A DNA stretch of 64,000 nt from Prostheceraeus crozeri (taxonomy: Eukaryota > Platyhelminthes > Polycladida > Euryleptidae). The notes beneath the pieces are model-generated. The model was not told the DNA's origin, ran no database searches, and saw nothing but the letters and a program-made list of their open reading frames with translations. Made by a program: the position numbers and the translations under genes. Positions 23,311 through 31,092 of this stretch are shown piece by piece. Position 1 is the stretch's first letter, and the number at the start of each line of letters is the position of its first letter. The stretch lies in NCBI GenBank assembly GCA_907163375.1, contig CAJQUW010003578.1, forward strand, positions 1 through 64,000, in the 5' to 3' direction.

Positions 23311-24837
23311 TTAAAATTGTTTCCAGAACATAGAATCATTTCCAGAATAAAGAAGAGGTGGAATAAAACGTCCACGTGTACATGTCTTAAAGAGTGAGTT
23401 TTCAAGAGCAGTCACCATTTCACTCATCAATGTCCTTTCCATGTCATGGGTAAGAGGATTCATATTGTACCGTGCAAATGCTTCCTTCAACATGTTGGGA
23501 AAGGCGCGGCGATGGATGTCGTAGGCACTACGCACAATGAAATAATGTTCAATATAGTTCAACACAGACCACTTCTCATTGACACACTGTCCTGCTTTGT
23601 ACCATGAGGATGACACATACCACTGACTCTCCTGTTTGTGTTCCACCATATCCTTGAACATTTCGAGGAATCGATTGATCCATTTCTCGGCTTGTATTTG
23701 ATCACCGTCAAAGATATGCAGCGCGTGTGACTCTTCCCGGATGCGAATGTACACGCCGAGTGCTTGCGCCTTGGTATAATCCGTCCGCATCCTCCTCCAA
23801 TCCTCCTCCTCCGTGGGTTGAGCACTCCACCTCTGAGAAAGCATGCTTGTCATCTCATCCTCCTTTTCTTTCATAAGTACAGTGCTGTCCTCTGATTGGG
23901 ATAGATGATCGAGATCCTCTATAAAGTGATTGAGTTCCTCCCAATCAATGTCCTGTTTAGGTTTCACCATGTGTATCAGATTAAATAAACCACTGGAGTG
24001 AATGGATGTCTTCTTTATATCGAGTGTTAGCTTTGTCTTCTTCTTCTTCTTTTCCTCCACCGCTATGCTCTGACCTTCCTCCACCTGTTTGATACGGACT
24101 TGGATTTGATCCACAGTAAAACACAGTTTCAGAGTCCTTATCTGTGGATTACAGTATATGCCTGTGACGCGGAAGATGGTATTTGCTTGAAGGAAGGTAT
24201 TCTCCTTGAGATTGGAAAGAAGATGTCCAAGAGTGGCCAAACTAACCTTCTTGTTCTTTCCATTCTCCTTCATCAGGAAGATGGGTGTGTCCTGCTTCAG
24301 CTTCATAAAGACACTGTCATAGGCCGATTTCTTGTGTACATAACCGAGACAGGAGGTGAGGTTGTAGGCAGATTCGGGTTGGACTTGTTTGTAGAGGGAT
24401 TGTATCGCATCTTCCAACGTCTCCAAATCGCGTGAGACGGCTTGAGAAATGGTGAAGAGGGAGGAGAGTTGATCGGAACCGTACCCAGCGGCATTGTACG
24501 TTTGTGCACGCCATCCATAAAATCCCGTGGCAAACACGAGTTTTGAGATGTCTCGTTGTGATTGCCAATCCATCGCATCCATCATCGCATTCTCTCCGCG
24601 AATGGGATAATATCCAGTGATATCCCATTTCTTGCCCAATACCAGACGTGTGATGGGCAGAGGCTCCAACTGTGGATGTGCCTTGGTAAGGTAGTTCTTC
24701 TCGGCTTTCCCATTCGTATGGAAATAGGGCTCCGTCGCTTCAACAAAGACTGGCTTCAATGTCGGTGTATCTGATGAATACGTGACTTTCGCCTTCTTCG
24801 TGAGAGGAGCTTCCAACGTGTTCGTACGTTTACCCAT
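23311..24837 (-). CDS. 508-aa protein of unknown function (TATA-class gene)
   Basis: Open frame of 508 aa that I do not recognise. The N-terminus has a likely nuclear localisation signal (TKKAKV). A basic run of Lys residues lies near residues 264-270, followed by acidic, coiled-coil-prone stretches around 300-340. No Cys/His finger, Walker motif or membrane segment is seen. It has its own TATA box (24868-24875) 31 nt upstream, plus sequence shared with the TIRs, so it is probably expressed with the polymerase. Nuclear, DNA-associated roles (single-strand DNA binding, terminal protein) are possible by size and context only; nothing in the sequence proves any of them. Looks whole. Confidence 0.75.
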   Translation of the reverse strand: MGKRTNTLEAPLTKKAKVTYSSDTPTLKPVFVEATEPYFHTNGKAEKNYLTKAHPQLEPLPITRLVLGKKWDITGYYPIRGENAMMDAMDWQSQRDISKLVFATGFYGWRAQTYNAAGYGSDQLSSLFTISQAVSRDLETLEDAIQSLYKQVQPESAYNLTSCLGYVHKKSAYDSVFMKLKQDTPIFLMKENGKNKKVSLATLGHLLSNLKENTFLQANTIFRVTGIYCNPQIRTLKLCFTVDQIQVRIKQVEEGQSIAVEEKKKKKTKLTLDIKKTSIHSSGLFNLIHMVKPKQDIDWEELNHFIEDLDHLSQSEDSTVLMKEKEDEMTSMLSQRWSAQPTEEEDWRRMRTDYTKAQALGVYIRIREESHALHIFDGDQIQAEKWINRFLEMFKDMVEHKQESQWYVSSSWYKAGQCVNEKWSVLNYIEHYFIVRSAYDIHRRAFPNMLKEAFARYNMNPLTHDMERTLMSEMVTALENSLFKTCTRGRFIPPLLYSGNDSMFWKQF

Positions 24838-24867
24838 GACTGAATGAAAATGATTGAAATGGCTCAG

Positions 24868-24944
24868 TTTATATAGAGTTGAGCGTGGGAAAATTTCTTC
24901 TCATTGGTTGACGCCCACGCATACAAGTGCTCTGATTGGTGCGC
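24868..24944 (-). promoter_or_regulatory. Internal promoter with TIR-like sequence
   Basis: A TATATAAA box (- strand, 24868-24875) precedes the 508-aa gene. Behind it, 24910-24944 repeats TIR vocabulary: ACGCCCACGCAT, AGTGCTCTGAT (an RGAGCAC heptamer on the other strand) and ATTGGTGCGCC, in an order like that in the TIR. Confidence 0.65.
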
Positions 24945-25009
24945 CGTGAAATTCACGATGAATCATTCATTTTTGGTGGTGTACGGGGCTTGTCCCTTTT
25001 CGTAGGTCA

Positions 25010-25335
25010 AATTCACGAGATAACGCTTGATTTCATGGGAATTTGCTGAGTTATTTTACGATAACATCGGTCGATTTGGTGTGTAAAAGTACCTCAGAAT
25101 TCTCGATAAATCGCCTGATTTTACGAGGATTTGTAGCAGAGTGTGTTCTTCAAAGTCACAGTGAATCGATTGATATCATGGGAAATAACACATCAAATCC
25201 GTAGTATTTTTAACGATGTCATGGGAAAAACAAGCTTTAAATCTTCGGTATATCGTTTGATTTCATAGGAATTTTACTGTGTGAACGTGTCTTATTCACA
25301 GTCTTCGGTAAATCGTTCGATTTCATGGGAATTTC
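25010..25335. repeat. Degenerate short repeats (GATTTCATGGGAAT type)
   Basis: About six diverged copies of a unit near 30 nt with core TCGNTTGATTTCATGGGAAT, near 25020, 25110, 25165, 25210, 25245 and 25310. The last two lie inside the 3' end of the 120-aa gene, where they encode the repeats EIPMKSNDLPK and KIPMKSNDIPK. The stretch 24945-25236 holds no gene other than this array. Confidence 0.7.
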
Positions 25336-25599
25336 CTTGTGCGGTTTGGTGGGATTGAGTATAGGTGTTTTGGACATATCATAGTTGACGACTTCCACAT
25401 CGAGTAAGGGTTTTCCACTATCTTTACGTTTTTTGATATCTTTCATCATTTTTCGACCAGATAAGAGGGTAACCAAAATGAATATGACGAGTGTGAAGAA
25501 TTGTGATAGGATTTCTTTGAATGAACCAATGAGTGAACATTTTAAATCTCCTCCGTTGGCTGTTGAAAGTGTGTTCGCTATGGATTGAACAGTTTCCAT
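25237..25599 (-). CDS. Small single-pass membrane protein, unknown
   Basis: 120 aa. The N-terminal half is polar; a hydrophobic segment (FFTLVIFILVTLLSG, about residues 34-48) is a good transmembrane helix. It is followed at once by a basic stretch, suggesting an internal tail. The C-terminus carries two copies of an IPMKSND(L/I)PK repeat encoded by the DNA repeat array. CACTAAGTAAAC lies 32 nt before the start, so it belongs with the structural-gene promoter class. A virion membrane or exit protein is possible, but I recognise no family. Confidence 0.65.
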   Translation of the reverse strand: METVQSIANTLSTANGGDLKCSLIGSFKEILSQFFTLVIFILVTLLSGRKMMKDIKKRKDSGKPLLDVEVVNYDMSKTPILNPTKPHKEIPMKSNDLPKTVNKTRSHSKIPMKSNDIPKI

Positions 25600-25632
25600 G
25601 ATGATGCTGTTGATGACGTGGGTATGGTTTAC

Positions 25633-26028
25633 TTAGTGTTTGGAGCCGATCGATGCATGTAAGGCTTGTTTGAAAGCTGCTGGATTATCGTGATATGCCA
25701 TGGCATAGGCTTGTGCGAAGGGAGTTTGTTTCTTGTTAAATTTCCGTTTTTGACCCAAGTATTTGCGAGATTGAGGGGGTGGTTTCACAAATTTGCGGAG
25801 AATTCCTTTGTAAGATTGAATAAACTCGTGCTGTAAAGGTGTTAATTTCCCTGGATTCTCTCGGATTTTGCTCATGAGTGCTTGCATATCCTTGACATAT
25901 TCCTCAGGCAATTGATCGACATGACGGTTAATTTTCTTTTTCGAACATCCTATCCCTGAACTTAGGGATTTCAGTACATTGGTAAAGTCGTGACGTCGAC
26001 TTGAACATGTTTCACACTGACACGCCAT
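25633..26028 (-). CDS. Small basic protein with N-terminal Cys cluster, unknown
   Basis: 131 aa, basic. The N-terminus has four Cys within the first 30 residues (CQCETC, then one more near CSKKK), followed by a helical middle (EEYVKDMQALMSKI) and a Lys/Gln-rich tail. AACTAAGTTATG lies 29 nt upstream, overlapping the end of the preceding gene. I recognise no family. Position and promoter class suggest a minor virion component. Confidence 0.65.
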   Translation of the reverse strand: MACQCETCSSRRHDFTNVLKSLSSGIGCSKKKINRHVDQLPEEYVKDMQALMSKIRENPGKLTPLQHEFIQSYKGILRKFVKPPPQSRKYLGQKRKFNKKQTPFAQAYAMAYHDNPAAFKQALHASIGSKH

Positions 26029-26065
26029 TCTTGTCTATCATCCTCTATCCCACATAACTTAGTTT

Positions 26066-27329
26066 ACATGGCGTTCACCAAATTCATGTAGCGTGCGTGG
26101 ACGTCTGCATTTTGGTTGGTTAAGTGGGCAATAAACTCTTCCTTTTGAGTCAGCAAGTCACGCATGCTTTCCAATGTCTCATCCAAATAGTCTCCATTGC
26201 CATCTGTACGATTGGGTTCATGAATGTGTTGATTAAATGCCTATTCCAACACGTGCAAGATGCGTTTGCGAGCATTTAAATGACGTTCATGGAGACGAAT
26301 AGAATCGTTCAACAGTTGAACAATGGCGCTGTTTTTCAAATTGTTCAGTTGAATAATGTACTCGTGGGAGTTGTCAATGACAGGTGAATTGACTGGGTAA
26401 AACATTCTTTCCTCCACGGGGTGTGCGTCCATGGGTTGTTGAGGGGTTCCTACCCCCACTGAGTGTTGTTGTTGAGGGGTTCCTACCCCCACCGAGTGTT
26501 GGAGAGGTTCTCTTGATTCTTGTACCTCTGGATTTCCCACTGTGTTCGACATGGCTTGGACATAACTGTTGTGATCATTGACAGGACCTGGGTAGTTATT
26601 AAATGTCACATGACTTAGTGTAGGTTGAATATTCTCTAACGATAGAGGACTCAAATCAATCTCATTCGCAGCCATGGCTAACACATCTGGCGGCAATCGA
26701 TTCCATTCTTCTTGTATTTGATGGACCGTATGGGTGGGATCCGGGGGAGCATCCACTCTGGCTCGATCGTCAACCATACTTTTCACGACAGCTTGCAGCA
26801 TAGTGTGAGCATTATCAGGTGTTGCTTGTGTTAAGGCGCGATGATCAGCTGGAGAGGGTCGAATGAGTGCTTCTAGACTATCGTCTGCATCCAAATCTGT
26901 ATTCATAGGTTGAGGGGGTCGCAAGGGGGTTGCACGACGTGAGGCCGGTGATAATTGTCGATCTTGTCCTGTCAACGTAGATGACATCTTCAAAGAGGAT
27001 CTCGGAACATGCTGTTGAATAGTATAGTTGAGTTTGCTCACATTTTCTCCCTCCATTCGCTTGTTTAAAATATGGGTATGTTGACGCGCAAATTGTTGAG
27101 CTGTCTTCCTATCCACCGTTCCATCGAGTGTTTCCCCGCATAGACATGCATAGATGAACTCTTGACTTGCTTTTATCTCTTCTTTTGTTTTATATATTAG
27201 ATGGTGTGAATTATAAATATGCCTTCTCAGACGATCTTTTTGATAAGGGCATTTACAGACAGGACATAGGGTTATTCTCAATTTTCGCAACGTCAATGTC
27301 TCTTCACTTTCACGCGTTCCTCCCTTCAT
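26066..27329 (-). pseudogene. Zinc-finger protein with Gln/Pro-rich middle, broken
   Basis: The N-terminal part has a C2H2-type finger (CPVCKCPYQKDRLRRHIYNSHH) followed by FIYACLCGETLDGTV and a His-rich helix. The same two-part module occurs in the gene at 31093-32007, which identifies a shared domain. The middle is rich in Pro, Gln, Thr and Asp with a duplicated HSVGVGTPQQ unit. The C-terminal part is helical and polar. The ATG at 27329 is preferred because TTTAAGCATG lies 31 nt before it; upstream in-frame ATGs are possible. Broken, with about one break. The function is unknown; nucleic-acid binding is inferred from the finger. Confidence 0.6.
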
Positions 27330-27759
27330 GGTTGATTTTTGTTGTGTGTTCCTGTGCATGCTTAAATACATTCGTTGGCCATTGAAACAAAATACTGAAA
27401 TGAGCACAGATACGATTCAATGTCTCTTTGATATAAATAAGACTTGCTGCTGAAATCACACGTTTATGATACAGCTCTTGTAAATATGTCAAATGTTTCT
27501 CATTTATAAACCTCCATAGTGTGTCCTCATACAAATCGTCATCCTCAAAAATAGCCATGAGTAAATACACACGTCCCACGATGGAATAGCGGTCATTCAG
27601 TACCAATTGATTCAAATAGACGGTGGACGTGTCGGTAAACTCTTCTAATGTGGGGATATCATTGCCTCGGATGCGTTCATCGAACCAAAAATCAATAAGG
27701 ATCTTCATCCGCGCTTGGTGCGAAGGAGTGGTCGAACTTTCTGTGGGCGTGATGTCCAT
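27310..27759 (-). CDS. 149-aa protein, unknown
   Basis: Open frame of 149 aa, acidic N-terminus and mostly helical prediction (long stretches such as YSIVGRVYLLMAIF and TLWRFINEKHLTYLQELY). It overlaps the start of the zinc-finger gene by about 20-100 nt. No TATA box or TARGT motif at the usual distance; two copies of CGTCTTTTTCGA lie upstream (27769-27822). I recognise no family. Confidence 0.5.
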   Translation of the reverse strand: MDITPTESSTTPSHQARMKILIDFWFDERIRGNDIPTLEEFTDTSTVYLNQLVLNDRYSIVGRVYLLMAIFEDDDLYEDTLWRFINEKHLTYLQELYHKRVISAASLIYIKETLNRICAHFSILFQWPTNVFKHAQEHTTKINHEGRNA

Positions 27760-28033
27760 CTTCCACGTGATCGTCTTTTTCGAGGGTGTCTTGTCCGAAT
27801 AGGGCGATGTCGTCTTTTTCGATAATAGGGTAGGAGTAACATGATCTTATTTGAGAGAGCGTGATGATCCATAACTTAAATAGTCACTCATCGCGGTGAG
27901 TATGCGTAAAATCTCTCTCGGAAGAAAAAGGAGTACAAGTAGCATGTTTTTCCAAATCTATCAACCCCAATAGTAGAATGCTTATAATATGGAAAAGCAA
28001 CATGATTCATACAACGACATTCTTTTTTCATAC

Positions 28034-28429
28034 TTAGTCTGCGTCGCTTACATATTCTTCTTCTGATGTCCATCCAACAGAGATATATTCAAAATTAAAC
28101 GTTATACAATAGACACCAAGAATCTCTTTGTTATCACTGTCCATAAATTCATAGTCCCATACGTTCTTTAGTGAGGCTAAATAGTCATCCATTTCTTCGA
28201 CGTCACTTTCATAATAACGTTCACTAGCGCCCATCAATGGTGGAGAACCATTTCTTTTGTATTCATAAATCATGAATGTATCCATGGAGAGTTCACATTC
28301 AGGCTTCACTTTGATCTTCTCCTTCACATAGGGAATCACTTTCTCCAACATCGCGTGCGGTTGACATGTCGTTTTCGGGTAAATAATGAGCTGATTTGGA
28401 TAGGTGTACACGTGAAAGTCTTCCATCAT
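28034..28429 (-). CDS. Small acidic protein, paralogue of right-end gene
   Basis: 131 aa, strongly acidic C-terminus (EEEYVSDAD). Its pattern NQLIIYPKT, then LEKVIPYVKEKIKV, then SDVEEMDDYLASL, then a hydrophobic strand, parallels the gene at 32033-32453 (NTLYIIPT, LEKIIAELRIQLLNV, WDVEELIDSL, hydrophobic strand). I read this as a small paralogous family within the element, of unknown function. AACTAGGTAAAA lies 30 nt upstream of the ATG. Looks whole. Confidence 0.6.
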   Translation of the reverse strand: MMEDFHVYTYPNQLIIYPKTTCQPHAMLEKVIPYVKEKIKVKPECELSMDTFMIYEYKRNGSPPLMGASERYYESDVEEMDDYLASLKNVWDYEFMDSDNKEILGVYCITFNFEYISVGWTSEEEYVSDAD

Positions 28430-28478
28430 GTATGTGTCTTGATCATTTCTCTATTTTTACCTAGTTCTCCAATCGATA

Positions 28479-28548
28479 GGTGCTCCGATAAGGAATGGGG
28501 CACGTCTAATGCTCGGAGCAGGGGATGGGACATTTGCAAAACTATAAA
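28479..28548 (+). promoter_or_regulatory. Internal divergent promoter region
   Basis: Between the leftward acidic gene and the rightward proline-rich gene. It holds GGTGCTCCGAT at 28479-28489 and the palindrome TGCTCGGAGCA at 28510-28520, both matching the RGAGCAC heptamers of the TIRs, then TATAAA at 28543-28548, 51 nt before the rightward ATG. Confidence 0.6.
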
Positions 28549-28598
28549 GCCAAGTCGAAAATGTTCCACCTTCATAACACTCGCGAACATACAAGAGG

Positions 28599-29126
28599 AT
28601 GGTCGATCTTAGCGGAATAAGGGTTCGGAACGCATTGGAAGAAGAGACGATTGTGATCCCAGACACTCCACCACCGACCCCAGGAAGTCCAAGTCCGCTA
28701 CCTTCCTCACCAGTCAGCCCACTACCTTCATTAGCAGCCAATTCAGAAGACGATTTCCCAACGGATCTCCCATCCCACTGGGGTTCCATTCCTGATCCCG
28801 ATGGACCATATTCCCTACCTCCGACGCCACCCACCATCGATGGACCTTACGTGTTGCCACCGTCACCTACCTTGACAACAGATCTCGAACCACCAAGTCT
28901 GTTCATTATATATCGGGCACTTGACTCAATTAAGGAGAATCTTCCTCCTAGCTCTGTTGACTATCCTGATCTCAATCTTCTATCCACTCGCCGTCCCTTT
29001 CGCAAACCTCTTACGGATATCAGCAGTAGATTCAACTGTCGCACTGAATTGGAACTCATTGACGAAGCTATCGCCAACTTGGATAGTGTGGACTTTATAA
29101 GTGAAGTCAGTGACTGGGTTTTTTAA
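28599..29126 (+). CDS. Proline-rich acidic protein, unknown (possible regulator)
   Basis: 175 aa, the only rightward gene in the right two thirds of the element. The N-terminal half is rich in Pro and Ser with a duplicated DGPYxLPPxPxT unit. The C-terminus (LDSVDFISEVSDWVF) alternates acidic and bulky hydrophobic residues as activation domains do. No DNA-binding domain is seen, and no LxCxE motif. It has its own TATA box with TIR-like heptamers upstream and an AATAAA at 29160-29165, so it looks like an independently controlled gene. A transcriptional or cell-cycle regulator is possible, from composition only. Confidence 0.6.
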   Translation: MVDLSGIRVRNALEEETIVIPDTPPPTPGSPSPLPSSPVSPLPSLAANSEDDFPTDLPSHWGSIPDPDGPYSLPPTPPTIDGPYVLPPSPTLTTDLEPPSLFIIYRALDSIKENLPPSSVDYPDLNLLSTRRPFRKPLTDISSRFNCRTELELIDEAIANLDSVDFISEVSDWVF

Positions 29127-29372
29127 ATGTAATCATTCTTTCTATCTTGATTTCTTCTCAATAAACATACATGGTAAGCTATGATTATTTTTATTCAAGG
29201 GTGAAATGGGTTATAGGACATATCATTATAGAATAGAAGTTAAAATGAATGATTGAATTTTAAGATTGGAAATCGTTCATAAAATGTACACGTTAGCATT
29301 CATAAAATTGACAGTGCTATCATTCCCAAGTCAATGATTATCAAAAATAACAGGTTATTGGAATAACATTTA

Positions 29373-30374
29373 TTATAGAGATGCACTGTCTTGAGTTATT
29401 ACACAACGCGCATTATTCTTGCACAAGGTACGATGTTCGGCATAGTCACTGAAGTTACAATAATGAACAATGTAAGATTTGTGGAGTTGTCCATTGTCCA
29501 CCATGGTTGATTCATGCATCACAGTGATGTGATCAATCTTGGTCCAGGCCCATGCAGCTTCACAGGAATCATAATTTAAATACAGCGTATCCACATAAAG
29601 TCGATAGTGTAGTTCAAAGCAATAATGAAGGAGAATCTCGACCACATCTGACAGCGCACAGTGGTACCCATACTGTACTTTGGCAGCTTGAGTTTCTGTA
29701 AGTGCTTTCCCTCGGCGTAAATGTAACAGGGCTCGACGGTACGCTTCTTTCCCTTCATACTGGGAATGATTCATCCAGTTGCATCCGCGACGCATATGTT
29801 CCTTATAGCCAAGTCTATACAGTTCACTATCCCGCATACATGAGGTGAATATATTCCAATGAGAGTCAATGCGTTGAGACCATTCGGGGAGAGAAATACT
29901 ATCCATGGTCACTTTTTCCAAGAGTTTTATGCTTTTCAACCAAGCTCTTTCCATCTCCGATACTCCATTCCCTACAATCAGTTCCGCATCTCCATACTCG
30001 CGTGTCATTTCATGGACCCAGCCATTAAAACGGTGAATAATCACACTCTCTTCTGCACCACATTTCCCAATCACACGTGGGTTGAGGCCATGAATAAATT
30101 GAGTCGCAAAAACATCACACCCCGATGTCTCATGATTGATAAAGTCATGGAAGCGCGATATAATGGTCACATATCCAGTCGGTTTATCGTCTCTGGGCGT
30201 ATAATGACACCAAATGGCAGCAACTTCCTGCATGGGATCTCCTTCCGTATCAAATACGATGAAATTGCGTACCGGCTTCTTCTGCTCCACCCACCATTGT
30301 TGTACTTTAGTATGATCAAATGTAATGGTATAAGAACCTTGCATGAGCTCGCCCAAATGCTGAATCCGACGCAT
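29373..30374 (-). CDS. DEDDh-type 3'-5' exonuclease-like protein
   Basis: 333 aa. Residues 38-50 (FIVFDTEGDPMQE) form an Exo I motif with Asp42-x-Glu44. Near 132-146 a segment IVGNGVSEMERAW stands where Exo II belongs. Residues 236-248 (YGYHCALSDVVEI) form an Exo III motif of the His-x4-Asp kind (His238, Asp243), the mark of the DEDDh subgroup. A proofreading, processing or RNA/DNA-degrading nuclease is likely; the substrate is unknown. It has a TATATAAG box (30405-30412) 31 nt upstream, like the polymerase. The stop codon overlaps an AATAAA (- strand, 29369-29374). The frame looks whole. Assignment rests on motifs I and III and needs a profile search. Confidence 0.65.
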   Translation of the reverse strand: MRRIQHLGELMQGSYTITFDHTKVQQWWVEQKKPVRNFIVFDTEGDPMQEVAAIWCHYTPRDDKPTGYVTIISRFHDFINHETSGCDVFATQFIHGLNPRVIGKCGAEESVIIHRFNGWVHEMTREYGDAELIVGNGVSEMERAWLKSIKLLEKVTMDSISLPEWSQRIDSHWNIFTSCMRDSELYRLGYKEHMRRGCNWMNHSQYEGKEAYRRALLHLRRGKALTETQAAKVQYGYHCALSDVVEILLHYCFELHYRLYVDTLYLNYDSCEAAWAWTKIDHITVMHESTMVDNGQLHKSYIVHYCNFSDYAEHRTLCKNNARCVITQDSASL

Positions 30375-30446
30375 CGTGAAATGAATCTCGTCTTGTATGT
30401 CTCGACTTATATACCCGTCCCTAGGGCGGTGTACAACATGATTGGT

Positions 30447-30719
30447 TTAGCGATGATGATGTCTCCTTCGACGTTTTCCTCCTCCTGATATTTTATTCGC
30501 TATAGCACTTACGCCTGCGGCACCGGCTGCAGCCGCTGCTCCCAACGCTGCAGCTTTCCCTGCGGCAATAAGTGCAGGGACGAGGGGGAGTAAAAATGGG
30601 AGGATACCTCCTCTTTGTTTACGACTCCCGCGGTAGATTCCACCTTTTTGTCTTCGACTACCACGGTAAATTCCCCCTTTTTGACGACGACTTCCGCGAT
30701 AAATACCTCCACGTTGCAT
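30447..30719 (-). CDS. Small basic repeat protein with hydrophobic segment (core/pX-like)
   Basis: 90 aa. Three tandem units of GGIYRGSRRQK open the protein, followed by a hydrophobic Ala/Leu-rich stretch (about 39-75) and a terminal run of Arg and His. ISGGG (77-81) fits the adenain consensus (M/I/L)xGG-x just before the basic tail, so the protease could release a short basic peptide, as adenovirus pX and pVI precursors do. AACTAAGTAGGG is 28 nt before the start and contains the stop of the upstream gene. Role inferred from composition and context. Confidence 0.7.
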   Translation of the reverse strand: MQRGGIYRGSRRQKGGIYRGSRRQKGGIYRGSRKQRGGILPFLLPLVPALIAAGKAAALGAAAAAGAAGVSAIANKISGGGKRRRRHHHR

Positions 30720-30748
30720 GATTACCGTGATAGGCTAGATGTCCCTAC

Positions 30749-31030
30749 TTAGTTCTTCATTAATAGTTTCCCTAACGTCTTTAATTTTCCCAACTTGATC
30801 CTATTTAGATCGTGTTTCAACCGTTGCCATTCTTCCTTTATCATTTGATGATTGGATTTATAACGTGGTCGCCATGCTGCTGGCAACAACGTATTGCCCA
30901 AATGACGTCGAATCAATTCACCTTTATGTCTCTGAAAAGCTTCATGCCCTCTACGATGCATTTGAGATTTTATATACCGTTTCACATGTCTTACAGTTCC
31001 TCCTCTCTGGCGTCGTTTACGACGTGTCAT
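30749..31030 (-). CDS. Small basic protein, probable virion component
   Basis: 93 aa, very basic: MTRRKRRQRGG at the N-terminus, then alternating Arg, Lys and His and a C-terminal amphipathic Lys/Leu helix (KLGKLKTLGKLL). Probably nucleic-acid binding. GACTAAGTTATG lies 28 nt upstream. It abuts the 90-aa basic gene, with its stop inside that gene's promoter motif, forming a packed pair. I recognise no family. Confidence 0.65.
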   Translation of the reverse strand: MTRRKRRQRGGTVRHVKRYIKSQMHRRGHEAFQRHKGELIRRHLGNTLLPAAWRPRYKSNHQMIKEEWQRLKHDLNRIKLGKLKTLGKLLMKN

Positions 31031-31092
31031 GATTAATGTTTACGCTTCCCAATCATAACTTAGTCACAACAATAGGAGATTGATCACTACAT

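Noticed and set aside
27888-28073. Small leftward frame after the 131-aa acidic gene
   Set aside because: A GACTAAGTATG motif lies nearby, but the frame is short, overlaps the preceding gene and resembles nothing.
28599-29126. LxCxE retinoblastoma-binding or CtBP motif in the proline-rich protein
   Set aside because: No LxCxE is present, and the nearest PDLNL-like string is too loose to claim CtBP binding.
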